Positions 1-8,148 of a DNA stretch of 64,000 nt are shown piece after piece (positions within the stretch are counted from its first letter, which is position 1; each line of letters begins with the position of its first letter). Source of the DNA: Rudanella paleaurantiibacter (GTDB taxonomy: Bacteria; Bacteroidota; Bacteroidia; Cytophagales; Spirosomataceae); the NCBI RefSeq assembly GCF_009184635.1, contig NZ_WELI01000003.1, forward strand, positions 620,001 to 684,000, given 5' to 3'. The notes under the pieces were generated by a model. The model saw only the letters and a list, made by a program, of their open reading frames with translations. It had not been told where the DNA came from and made no database searches. The translations under genes were made by a program, and so were the position numbers.

Positions 1-1362
1 CCCGATCACCTCGTCGCTACTGGTGGTGGCCTTGAAGTCCCAGCCCGGCTGGGGCGAGGGCTGCCAGCGTTCGGGGTCGCTCAGGCGGGCAATGTAGCCT
101 TTGCGTTCAAACGAGCGGGCCGGAAAACCCGGTACGGGCGTTACGGTGTACAACCGCTCCATGGCGTCGAGCGATTCGCGGCAGTTTTGCAGAGCCTCTT
201 TGTCTTTCGTGACGGCATACCGGAAAATTTCGCCCGCCAGATACATCGACGTCCATAGGCCATCGTTATCGGAGTCGGCCAGGAACCCCGTATCGATATT
301 GCCTTTTTCCATGCCACTCAACGACGCGTTGAAGCCATTGCGAATATGCCGCGACCGCACCTGGGTGTCGTAGAATTTGGCCTTATCGTATAAGGTCATC
401 CGTTTGCTCTCCATGCGGGTGAGTCCGGCCGTGGTCAGAATCAGCACCGAACCCGCTGGCCCGGCCGTAATCTGGGTCACGGCGTTGCCCGGTAGCCAGC
501 GTTCGCCGTTGTAATAATCATACTTTCCGTCGGGCCGGAGCGCAAAGGCGCCCTGCGATGTACCAAACCAGAGCCGCCCGTTTACGTCGGCCACGGCCGT
601 AATATCAGTGGCTGGGAGTTTCCGACGCACCGCCCCCACGGGCTTGCGCGTAGCCGGATCGAACTCCAGATACCCGTCTGTAGTACCCAACACGAGCTTC
701 TGCCCTTTATCGGTCAGGTCGAAGGCCGTAAACGGGCCTCCTGTGTACACGGTCGTCAGGGCCGGGTTGCGCAGGGGCAGCACCTGCACCGACCGCTCGC
801 CCAGAATCCAGAACTGCCCCGCCGACGGCTGGTACCGAATGGCCACTACCTGATCATTGGTCAGGCTGCCTTTCCAGCGGATCGTCTTGTCCTGCACCAA
901 ATGCAGCGCTTTCCCATCGGACACGAGAAACGTGAAATCGGGCGCCCCCGCAAAGAGCCGGGCACCGGGCAACTGATGCTCAGCATGGAGCTTGCCCGCC
1001 CAGGCATTGCTCAGAACGGCCCGGTCGTCGAGGTACACGAGTTGGCCCTCGTGCATTCCGACAGCGGTTAGTTTGCGGTCTTTCATGGGCCGGTAGCTGC
1101 GGTCGGGGCGTACCTGCCCCGGTACCAGAAACTGCCCACCGGCGGGCCGCTCTAACCCCGCCCCCGACAGTAGTTGTATCACCCCGTTGCGGTCGCAGGC
1201 GAGGCCCGTCAGGCTCGCATCGGGCTTGTCGGTATAGTATTTTACGCTGTACTCCTGGACAAACGGTTTGTCCTGATAAACGGACTGTGCTGCGGCTGAG
1301 AGTGCGCCAAAAAGCAGGGCTCCCCCAGACACCAAGGCCGCGCAGAAAGAATGAAATCGCAT
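1..1362 (-). CDS. Secreted beta-propeller protein with C-terminal helical domain (5' part of gene, truncated by window edge)
   Basis: The frame opens at an ATG at 1360-1362 and stays open for 454 codons to the window edge, so the C-terminus is missing. Residues 1-25 are a signal peptide ending in Ala-Ala-Ala-Gln. Residues about 30-330 contain repeated short strands typical of two-component-regulator propellers, for example DITAVADVNGRLWFGTSQG. From about residue 375 the character changes to helices around DSDNDGLWTSMYLAGEIF, which resembles an alpha/alpha-toroid type domain rather than a kinase. It is probably periplasmic or secreted. It is divergent from the ECF sigma/SusCD locus and may serve the same substrate, but this is inference. 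The exact function is unknown. Confidence 0.75.
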   Translation of the reverse strand, partial: MRFHSFCAALVSGGALLFGALSAAAQSVYQDKPFVQEYSVKYYTDKPDASLTGLACDRNGVIQLLSGAGLERPAGGQFLVPGQVRPDRSYRPMKDRKLTAVGMHEGQLVYLDDRAVLSNAWAGKLHAEHQLPGARLFAGAPDFTFLVSDGKALHLVQDKTIRWKGSLTNDQVVAIRYQPSAGQFWILGERSVQVLPLRNPALTTVYTGGPFTAFDLTDKGQKLVLGTTDGYLEFDPATRKPVGAVRRKLPATDITAVADVNGRLWFGTSQGAFALRPDGKYDYYNGERWLPGNAVTQITAGPAGSVLILTTAGLTRMESKRMTLYDKAKFYDTQVRSRHIRNGFNASLSGMEKGNIDTGFLADSDNDGLWTSMYLAGEIFRYAVTKDKEALQNCRESLDAMERLYTVTPVPGFPARSFERKGYIARLSDPERWQPSPQPGWDFKATTSSDEVIG

Positions 1363-1817
1363 AAGCGGAACGGGTTTTCGGAATGAATGAATAGAAGATC
1401 GGTGGGCCTATACCTGAGCAGACCCGCGCCCAGCTTACTACCCGCCGGGCATGGCCGGACAATAGCTCCGGCTACAAACTATGTTGTAGGTTATACGCCA
1501 GGCCAGACGGATTAGGCTATTAACAAAAAAGGAATTTTTTATCCTTTACCAACATTCGTTCAACCAATCGGTTGCGGTCGAAAAAGCCTTCTCTGAACGC
1601 ATACACCAATTAATATTCTGCGCAAATAGAGGGTATTTTTACGCAAAGTGCGAAAATCCGTCCGAACCAAACCCTCTATATTTGTTTGATCCTAAGCCAG
1701 ATACACCCAATTTAATTTTGACCTAAACCCTTAAAACAATATAAAATACACTGCCCGACAACAGGCTTGTATTATTATTTTGTTAACTATTCTGCTGAAC
1801 CCTTACCTTTTCTTTCC
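1363..1817. other. Divergent intergenic region
   Basis: This 455-base spacer separates the minus-strand propeller gene from the plus-strand sigma factor gene. It is AT-richer than its surroundings between about 1500 and 1790. Apart from the candidate -7 box listed separately at 1677-1684, I see no gene, no convincing hairpin and no tRNA. An in-frame TTG at 1767 would extend the sigma factor by 17 residues, but that extension is low-complexity Tyr/Phe-rich sequence and is probably untranslated leader. Confidence 0.6.
1677..1684 (+). promoter_or_regulatory. Candidate Bacteroidota -7 promoter box
   Basis: The bases TATATTTG match the TAnnTTTG consensus known for the Bacteroidota primary sigma factor. 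It lies about 134 bases upstream of the sigma factor ATG. No TTTG is present at the expected -33 spacing, so it is only a half match. Confidence 0.35.
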
Positions 1818-2363
1818 ATGACTGTCGACCTCGCTACCCGAACTCTTATTGGTCATGTTGTCCATGGCGATCAGGCTGCGTTTGCTCAGCTTTACCGCAC
1901 TTATCGGACGCCAGCCCTGAAGTTCTGCCTGCATCTGCTCAAAGACCGCGACGAGGCCGAAAACATGGTACATGATCTGTTTGTGAAGTTGTGGGAACGG
2001 CGCGCGTCGATCAATCCCGACCTCAACTTCAATTCGTTTCTGTTTACCTGCCTGCGCAACCTGACCTTCGATTACCTGAAGCAGGTTGAAAAAAGCCAGC
2101 AGTTTAAACAGCGGTATCTGGAGCGTATGGAAACCTTCCGCGACGAAGACACGGCCGACGAAGAGGCCCGGGTGCAGCGTTTGCAAACGGCTATCGATGG
2201 GCTCTCGCACCGCCGAAAGGCCATCCTGCTCCTGAGCATCGAAGAAGGAAAATCGTACGGAGAAATAGCCGAGTTGTTGCGCATTTCGAAGAACACGGTC
2301 AAAAACCAGTTGGTCAAGGCCCGTCAGCTCCTGCGCGACACCGTCGACGTAGCCATCTCGTAG
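1818..2363 (+). CDS. RNA polymerase ECF sigma-70 factor
   Basis: A 181-residue extracytoplasmic-function sigma factor of the Bacteroidota sigma-70 type. Residues about 15-60 form region 2, which binds the -10 element and core polymerase, with the family pattern DEAENMVHDLFVKLWERR. Residues about 128-175 form region 4 with a helix-turn-helix (SYGEIAELLRISKNTVKNQL). I chose the ATG at 1818 over the TTG at 1767 because region 2 then starts at the usual distance from the N-terminus. It sits directly upstream of a 65-residue gene and SusC/SusD. The family normally controls such pairs together with a FecR anti-sigma factor, but no FecR gene is present here. Confidence 0.93.
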   Translation: MTVDLATRTLIGHVVHGDQAAFAQLYRTYRTPALKFCLHLLKDRDEAENMVHDLFVKLWERRASINPDLNFNSFLFTCLRNLTFDYLKQVEKSQQFKQRYLERMETFRDEDTADEEARVQRLQTAIDGLSHRRKAILLLSIEEGKSYGEIAELLRISKNTVKNQLVKARQLLRDTVDVAIS

Positions 2364-2450
2364 CCCACGCTGGGTAAATATTCAATATATCAGTAGTCTT
2401 TTCGCAAGGGCGTCCAGTAGTATAGGCAAACTGACTAACGGACGAACAGG

Positions 2451-2648
2451 ATGCAGAAGCCCGACAGCAGCTACCTGATGGAGCAACTGATCCACAATCG
2501 GTTGTCGGTAGATGAACTAAACCAATTGTTGGCCGGCCTCCATCACCCCGACGACCTGCAGGCGTATTCGGACGTGCTGGAGACTTTTTTCAAAACCCTC
2601 ATTGAGCAACAGGGCCCTCCGCCCGCTCCTACCCAAACAACCGGATAA
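2451..2648 (+). CDS. Small 65-residue protein in the anti-sigma position
   Basis: A complete small ORF with ATG at 2451 and AGG a few bases upstream, encoding 65 residues. Residues 8-45 are predicted helical and leucine-rich (RLSVDELNQLLAGLHHPDDL), similar in feel to the N-terminal helical segment of FecR-type anti-sigma factors. The tail is Pro/Gln/Thr-rich. There is no transmembrane segment and no FecR periplasmic domain. It lies 87 bases after the sigma factor and 107 bases before SusC, exactly where FecR is normally found. It could be a degenerate FecR cytoplasmic domain, a free-standing anti-sigma peptide or an unrelated small protein. Confidence 0.6.
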   Translation: MQKPDSSYLMEQLIHNRLSVDELNQLLAGLHHPDDLQAYSDVLETFFKTLIEQQGPPPAPTQTTG

Positions 2649-2755
2649 ACGCAACTGACTGTTGGCCGCCCACTGCGACCGACCGGGGGCTCTTTGCCGA
2701 GCCTATTAGCGCCTTTTAGAGTGGCATTACCGAACCTTTCACAGACAAAGTAGAC

Positions 2756-5700
2756 ATGAAATCAATCTTTACGCTTCTCCTCATGCTCAGGCATGCGCTG
2801 GCTATCGGTATGGTAGCGGTCGTTTGCTCGGCTCAGGTGCTGGCTGGTAGCCCGGCTCGTACCAAAGCCGCCCGCACCATTACAGGCACCGTAACCCTGG
2901 CCACCAACAGCCAGCCCATTGCGGGGGCCAATGTGCTCATTAAAGGTACACAGATGGGTACCGTGACCGACCAGAAAGGGCAGTACTCGATTACGGTTTC
3001 CGACAACAACGCCGTGCTGGTATTTTCGTTTATCGGCCACAAAACGCAGGAAATCCTGGTTGGCAACCAGTCGGTTATCAACGTGGGGCTGGTCGAAAAC
3101 AGCGAAGTACTCAACGAAGTAGTAGTTACAGCCCTCGGTATCAAGCGCGAAGCCCGCTCGCTGGGCTATGCCGTGAGCGAGGTGCAGGGTAAAGACCTCA
3201 GCCGGGTAGCGCAGGAGAACATCCTGAACTCGCTCGCCGGTAAAGTGCCGGGGGTACAAATCAGCTCGACGGGCCCCACGGGATCGTCGGTGAGCATGAT
3301 TATCCGGGGGGCCAAATCGCTCAATACGGATAACCAGCCGCTGTTTGTGGTAGATGGTGTGCCCATTGCCAATACACTTAACAACGTGAGTCAGATTGGT
3401 AACGACAACCGGGTCGACTACGGCAACGCCATTTCAGACATCAACCCCGAAGACATCGAAAACATCTCGATTCTGAAAGGCCCCAGCGCGGCTGCCCTCT
3501 ACGGCTCACGGGCAGGCAATGGTGTGGTTCTGATCACAACCAAAAGCGGCTCAAAGTCGCAGAAAATGACCGTTTCGCTCACCTCAAACACAGTGTTCGA
3601 TCAGCCGTACCGGTTCCTGAAAACATCGAGCCGGTTTGCCACGGGGATTCTACCCTTTACGCCCACAGCCAACCCCTACACCGGTGGTATCCTGACCATC
3701 GACGAAAGCTCGGCCGGGGGTGTAGGCCCCGAACTCGACCGGGGCTACAGCGCCATTCAGTGGAACAGCCCCGTGGGTCCCGACGGCAAAAAAATACCGA
3801 CCCCGCTGGTGTCGCACCCCAACAACGTGCGCGACTTTGTGCAGACGGGCATTACCAGCTCCAACGGTATCTCGATCTCGAACAACTCCGAGAAAGTGAC
3901 CTACCGGCTGTCGTACGCCAACATGAGCAGCCGGGGCATTATTCCCAACTCCGACCTGTTCAAAAACACCCTGGCCGTCAGCACCGCCCTGCGCGTCAAT
4001 AATAAGCTGACTCTGAGCACCAACCTCGATTTTAGCCGGAACAACTCCAACAACCGACCGGCGGGCGAGCGCGGCACCAACCCCATGCAGTGGGCCTACG
4101 CCGTAGGGTCGCACATCGACATCAACGAGCTACGCGACTACTGGGTGCCCGGCCGCGAAGGCTTGCAGCAGCGGTCGCAAAGCCCGGCCAACTACAACAA
4201 CCCGTATTTTCTGGCCTACGAGGTTAATAACAGCTTCGTGCGCGACCGTCTGTTTGGTAACCTGAAAGCCGAGTGGCAACTCACCCCCGACATTAAACTG
4301 ATGGCCCGCTACGCGCTGGATACCTACAGCGAGCAGCGGCAAACCAAAATTGCCCGGAGCTACACGGGCGAGCCCAACGGAGCCTACGGGGTCATCAACC
4401 TCAAACGCTACGAGCGCAACGCCGACTTCCTGGCCACTTACAACAAGCGCCTGGGCGACTTGAGCATGGTGATTTCGGCCGGGGGTAACAACCGCTACTC
4501 CGAGTCGTCGGACATCAGCACGAGCAGCCTCAACCGGGCCGGCCTGATTATTCCGGGTCTGTTTACGATTCAGAACATCGCGCCCAACAACCTGCAATAC
4601 AGCAACTACCTGTTCCGCCGGGCTATTTACAGCGTGTACGGCACGGCTAACTTTGGGTATAAAGACATGATTTACCTCGACCTGACCGCCCGCAACGACT
4701 GGTCGAGCACGCTGCCGGTCAGCAACCGGTCGTATTTTTACCCCTCGGCCTCGCTCAGCATGCTCATCAACGAGATGGTGCCCCTCAAAAACGTCGACCT
4801 GTTTAAGGTACGGGCGGGCGTAGCGCAGGTAGGTAACGATGCCAACCCGTACAGCCTCTACCCCACTCTGGGCGATGCGGGTGCCTGGAACGGCATTACC
4901 CGACTGAACAAGCCGGGGGCTATTCTGCTCCCCGATCTGAAGCCCGAAATCGCGACGTCGTACGAGGTTGGTATTGATTACAACATGTTCCGCAACCGGC
5001 TGCGGTTTGCCGGTACGTACTACGTCTCGAACAACCGGAACCAGATTATTCCGACTCAAATTGCGCCATCGTCGGGCTTTACAACCAAAAATATCAACGC
5101 TGGCCTGCTCGAAAGCCGGGGGGTTGAGCTCTCGCTCGGCGGTACGCTCTGGGACAAAGGCGGGCTGCGCTGGGATCTGACCACCAACTTTACCCGCAAC
5201 ATAACGCGGATTAAAGAACTGGCCGACGGGCTGCCCTTCTACACCCTCTGGACCGACGCCAAGGGTGGAGCCTGGACCTACGTAGGCGATAAGGTTGGGG
5301 ATATTTACGACGCCCAAATCGTGACCGTCACCGACGAGAAGTCGCCGTATTTCGGCTACCCCATTCTCGACAACGATGGCTCGTGGCAGGCCCGCAGCGC
5401 CAGCACCAGCAAAAACAAGATTGGTAATTTCAACCCCGATTTTATTCTGGGCGCCCAAAGCTCAGTTTCGTACAAGGGTTTCAGCCTGAACCTCTCACTC
5501 GACTGGCGGGCCGGGGGCGATTTTGTGTCGCAAACCTACCGGTACATGGAGTCGGATCTGCGCTCGCAGCGGTTCCTCGACAACCTTATTAACCCCAACG
5601 GACGCACGGGCGACGCCCTTCGTAACTGGCTGGTTGAGAACGCCGACGAGTACATCCGCATCAACGGCAACCGCTTCCCGATTGTGGGTGGTCCTACGGC

Positions 5701-6166
5701 CGACTACGGCGGCTACCCGTTTGAGTTTGGTGGCAAAACGTACCCCTACGGCGTGTTTAACCCCGGCGTTATTGCGCAGTACGACGCCAAGGGCAACATT
5801 ACAGGCTATGTCGAAAACCTCGGTGGCACGGGCACCCGCATTATTCCCTACGGCGACAACTACCCCTGGGATTTCACGCGGGCGGCTATGTTCGATGCTT
5901 CGTTTGTGAAGCTGCGCGAAGTGTCGCTCGGTTACGAATTGCCTGCCCGCTTCGTGAAGTCGATTGGTTTGCAAAACGCCAACGTTTCGGTGTACAGCCG
6001 CAACATCATTCTCTGGACGGCCGCCAAAATCAACATCGACCCCGAAATGGCGTTTCAGCCGCAAGCCGGTACGCAGGCCGGTACCCAGTTTAAGCAGGGT
6101 ATTGAGCGCTACAACGTAACCCCCTGGGTTATTCCGGTCGGTTTCAAACTGGGTCTCACGTTCTAA
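2756..6166 (+). CDS. SusC/RagA-family TonB-linked outer membrane protein
   Basis: A 1136-residue outer-membrane transporter. After a signal peptide (about residues 1-30) there is a carboxypeptidase-D regulatory-like domain (about 40-115; ITGTVTLATNSQPIAGANV). A plug domain follows, with the SusC signature VDGVPIANTLNN and SAAALYGSRAGNGVVLITTK, then a 22-strand barrel ending in the C-terminal pattern GFKLGLTF. There is no STN signalling domain, so the protein should not transmit a signal to a FecR. It is followed after 51 bases by SusD. With SusD it should import an oligomeric ligand in a TonB-dependent way; the ligand cannot be read from the sequence. Confidence 0.95.
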   Translation: MKSIFTLLLMLRHALAIGMVAVVCSAQVLAGSPARTKAARTITGTVTLATNSQPIAGANVLIKGTQMGTVTDQKGQYSITVSDNNAVLVFSFIGHKTQEILVGNQSVINVGLVENSEVLNEVVVTALGIKREARSLGYAVSEVQGKDLSRVAQENILNSLAGKVPGVQISSTGPTGSSVSMIIRGAKSLNTDNQPLFVVDGVPIANTLNNVSQIGNDNRVDYGNAISDINPEDIENISILKGPSAAALYGSRAGNGVVLITTKSGSKSQKMTVSLTSNTVFDQPYRFLKTSSRFATGILPFTPTANPYTGGILTIDESSAGGVGPELDRGYSAIQWNSPVGPDGKKIPTPLVSHPNNVRDFVQTGITSSNGISISNNSEKVTYRLSYANMSSRGIIPNSDLFKNTLAVSTALRVNNKLTLSTNLDFSRNNSNNRPAGERGTNPMQWAYAVGSHIDINELRDYWVPGREGLQQRSQSPANYNNPYFLAYEVNNSFVRDRLFGNLKAEWQLTPDIKLMARYALDTYSEQRQTKIARSYTGEPNGAYGVINLKRYERNADFLATYNKRLGDLSMVISAGGNNRYSESSDISTSSLNRAGLIIPGLFTIQNIAPNNLQYSNYLFRRAIYSVYGTANFGYKDMIYLDLTARNDWSSTLPVSNRSYFYPSASLSMLINEMVPLKNVDLFKVRAGVAQVGNDANPYSLYPTLGDAGAWNGITRLNKPGAILLPDLKPEIATSYEVGIDYNMFRNRLRFAGTYYVSNNRNQIIPTQIAPSSGFTTKNINAGLLESRGVELSLGGTLWDKGGLRWDLTTNFTRNITRIKELADGLPFYTLWTDAKGGAWTYVGDKVGDIYDAQIVTVTDEKSPYFGYPILDNDGSWQARSASTSKNKIGNFNPDFILGAQSSVSYKGFSLNLSLDWRAGGDFVSQTYRYMESDLRSQRFLDNLINPNGRTGDALRNWLVENADEYIRINGNRFPIVGGPTADYGGYPFEFGGKTYPYGVFNPGVIAQYDAKGNITGYVENLGGTGTRIIPYGDNYPWDFTRAAMFDASFVKLREVSLGYELPARFVKSIGLQNANVSVYSRNIILWTAAKINIDPEMAFQPQAGTQAGTQFKQGIERYNVTPWVIPVGFKLGLTF

Positions 6167-6217
6167 ATGAATGTACGCTGTACAGTGTACAACGACCAAC
6201 CCAAAATCACGTACCTC

Positions 6218-7861
6218 ATGAAAACGCAATCGAAAAAAATAATAGCCTGCCTGGGTATTCTGACGACGCTGCTGGTTTCGTGCAAAGACCTCACCGAACT
6301 CAACGTGAACCCCAATGGTGTGCAGGCCGGGGCCGTAAACCCCAACCTGATTATGCCCACCGTGCTTACCGAAACGGCCAAACTGTACACCAACTTAGGG
6401 TTTCAGGATATTGCCGGCGTGGTGCAGCACACCCAGAAAGATGCCTGGTTCAACGGGCATAACGACTACGACTGGGGTGGCGACCAAAGCTGGACTCCGT
6501 ACTACGACCAACTCCGCAATAACGAACTCCTGTACAAACGCGCCGTGGAGCAAAATCTGGAGTTTCAGCAGGGCGTGGCTCTCGTCATGAAGTCGTACCT
6601 GTTTGGTCTTATTGCCGACCTTTGGGGCGATGCCCCCTACACCAATGCGCTCAAGGGCGAGCAGGGGGGCACCGAATATATTGCACCCAAGTACGACGAT
6701 CAGGGTACGATTTACGCGGGTATTCTGGCCGATCTGGAAAAAGCCAATACCCTGCTCTCGAAACCCAAAAGTGCCTACTCCAGCATTGTTGAGAACGTAG
6801 ATGTGTACTACGCCGGCGACCCCACCAAGTGGCAAAAATTCGCCAACTCGCTCCGGCTCCGGTATTTCATGCGGATTTCGGCCAAGCAGCCCGATATAGC
6901 CAAGGCGGGTATCGAGAAGATTATGGCTAACCTGGCGCAAAACCCCATTATCGACGATGCCTCGGCCGATGCGACCATGGCTTACGTGGGAAACAACGCC
7001 AACGATGCCTGGCCATCGAATACGGTATTCGACATCAGCGGCAGCAACTACCGCCGGATTAAAATGGGGGCTACGCTCGTTAAACCCATGCAGGCTACCA
7101 ATGACCCACGTCTGGCTATCTGGGCCAAGAAAGTAGAGGTGCCGCTATCGGTAGATGCCACCCTGCCCGCTGGTACCGATAAGATTGTGAACGGAATCCG
7201 GTTACTCTCGCCCGATAAGGTGGGCAACACCCCGATTGATACCGACCCGAACTACGTAGGCCTGCCCGCGAGCGTTTCGCAGCTTCCGTCGACGTACAAC
7301 TTCAACCCCACGCCCGGCCAAACATCGGTGAACCCGCACGTATCGTACCTCAACGAGATTTACATGCAGGCGAAGGGTACCTTGCTCAAAGCCCGGCTTA
7401 TATCGGCTGCTGAGGTTCGGTTTATTCTGGCCGAAGCCGCCCAGAAAGGGTGGTCTGTGGGCGACGCCAAAACGCATTACGAAGCAGGTGTACGGGCTTC
7501 GCTTACGGCTTGGGGCCTTGCCAGCAGCTACAACGCATTTATTGCCCAGAAAGGCGTTGCCTACGATGGCACGCTGGCGCAGGTGATGGGTCAGAAGTGG
7601 ATTGCCAGCTGGACGAGCGCCACCGAGTCGTGGTTCGACTACCGCCGGACGGGCCTGCCCGCGCTCAGTTCAGGGCCGGCGGCCAAGCGCAAAGCCATTC
7701 CGCTCCGGTTTTACTACATGCGCGACGAGCTGAACCTCAACAAGGCCAACTCGGCAGCCGCCATCGAAAAACTCGAAATGACTACCAACTCCCAGTCAGA
7801 CGGGAAAAACAGTGCCTGGTCGAAGCCGTGGGTCGTACAAGGCACCGGCAAGCCCTGGTAG
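6218..7861 (+). CDS. SusD/RagB-family nutrient-binding outer membrane lipoprotein (SusD-like_2 type)
   Basis: A 547-residue lipoprotein that acts as the lid of the preceding SusC. The start at 6218 gives a clean type II signal peptide with lipobox LVSC, lipidated at Cys19. An upstream in-frame ATG at 6167 would add 17 residues before it. The body has the SusD-like_2 pattern (LTELNVNPNG near the N-terminus, LIADLWGDAPYTNAL, EVRFILAEAAQKGW and a TPR-like helical core). It belongs to the branch also seen in peptide and mixed-substrate loci, so a polysaccharide ligand should not be assumed. Confidence 0.94.
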   Translation: MKTQSKKIIACLGILTTLLVSCKDLTELNVNPNGVQAGAVNPNLIMPTVLTETAKLYTNLGFQDIAGVVQHTQKDAWFNGHNDYDWGGDQSWTPYYDQLRNNELLYKRAVEQNLEFQQGVALVMKSYLFGLIADLWGDAPYTNALKGEQGGTEYIAPKYDDQGTIYAGILADLEKANTLLSKPKSAYSSIVENVDVYYAGDPTKWQKFANSLRLRYFMRISAKQPDIAKAGIEKIMANLAQNPIIDDASADATMAYVGNNANDAWPSNTVFDISGSNYRRIKMGATLVKPMQATNDPRLAIWAKKVEVPLSVDATLPAGTDKIVNGIRLLSPDKVGNTPIDTDPNYVGLPASVSQLPSTYNFNPTPGQTSVNPHVSYLNEIYMQAKGTLLKARLISAAEVRFILAEAAQKGWSVGDAKTHYEAGVRASLTAWGLASSYNAFIAQKGVAYDGTLAQVMGQKWIASWTSATESWFDYRRTGLPALSSGPAAKRKAIPLRFYYMRDELNLNKANSAAAIEKLEMTTNSQSDGKNSAWSKPWVVQGTGKPW

Positions 7862-7868
7862 GCAGATT

Positions 7869-7908
7869 ATCCCCCCCTTACCCCCTCCTTAAACTTGGGA
7901 GGGGGGAT
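7869..7908 (+). terminator. C-rich/G-rich hairpin after SusD
   Basis: CCCCCTCC at 7881-7888 pairs with GGAGGGGG at 7898-7905, and ATCCCCCC at 7869-7876 can pair with GGGGGGAT at 7901-7908. It begins 8 bases after the SusD stop codon. No T-tract follows, so it may be a dispersed repeat or an RNA-stabilising hairpin rather than a true terminator. It would uncouple SusCD from the enzyme genes downstream. Confidence 0.45.
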
Positions 7909-7984
7909 CTCAAAGTCGACCTTATTGTATCCAGGGGCGGCTTTGAGTTCTTTTTTGTCTGGTCCCCCCTTTCTGCTTTTTGTA

Positions 7985-8135
7985 GTCATTATCCATTACC
8001 CATTATTCAGTATCTAAGTAGTCAGACAGAATTAAATGTATAATGAACAGTGTAAAATGTACAATAATATAGCTGATTATCAGCAGATAATATAATTGTT
8101 CATTATACATTTTACATTATTCATTCACTTATTAC
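7985..8135. repeat. AT-rich palindromic intergenic repeat
   Basis: Words such as AATGAACAGTGTAAAATGTACAAT on one side and ATTGTTCATTATACATTTTACA on the other form an imperfect inverted repeat around a centre near 8080. The same words recur at 12525-12580, 20031-20125, 26826-26890 and 26975-27030, always between genes. I see no reading frame. The element separates SusD from the hydrolase gene. Confidence 0.6.
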
Positions 8136-8148
8136 CCATTCTATTTGT

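Noticed and set aside
980-1462. A 160-codon minus-strand frame over the propeller gene start
   Set aside because: It is out of frame with the propeller protein, which has a signal peptide and propeller motifs from 1362.
1767-1817. TTG start for the sigma factor at 1767
   Set aside because: The added 17 residues are Tyr/Phe-rich and unlike family N-termini; ATG 1818 fits region 2 spacing.
4130-5458. A 442-codon minus-strand frame opposite SusC
   Set aside because: It is the antisense shadow of a GC-rich coding sequence; the plus-strand frame has clear SusC motifs and this one has none.
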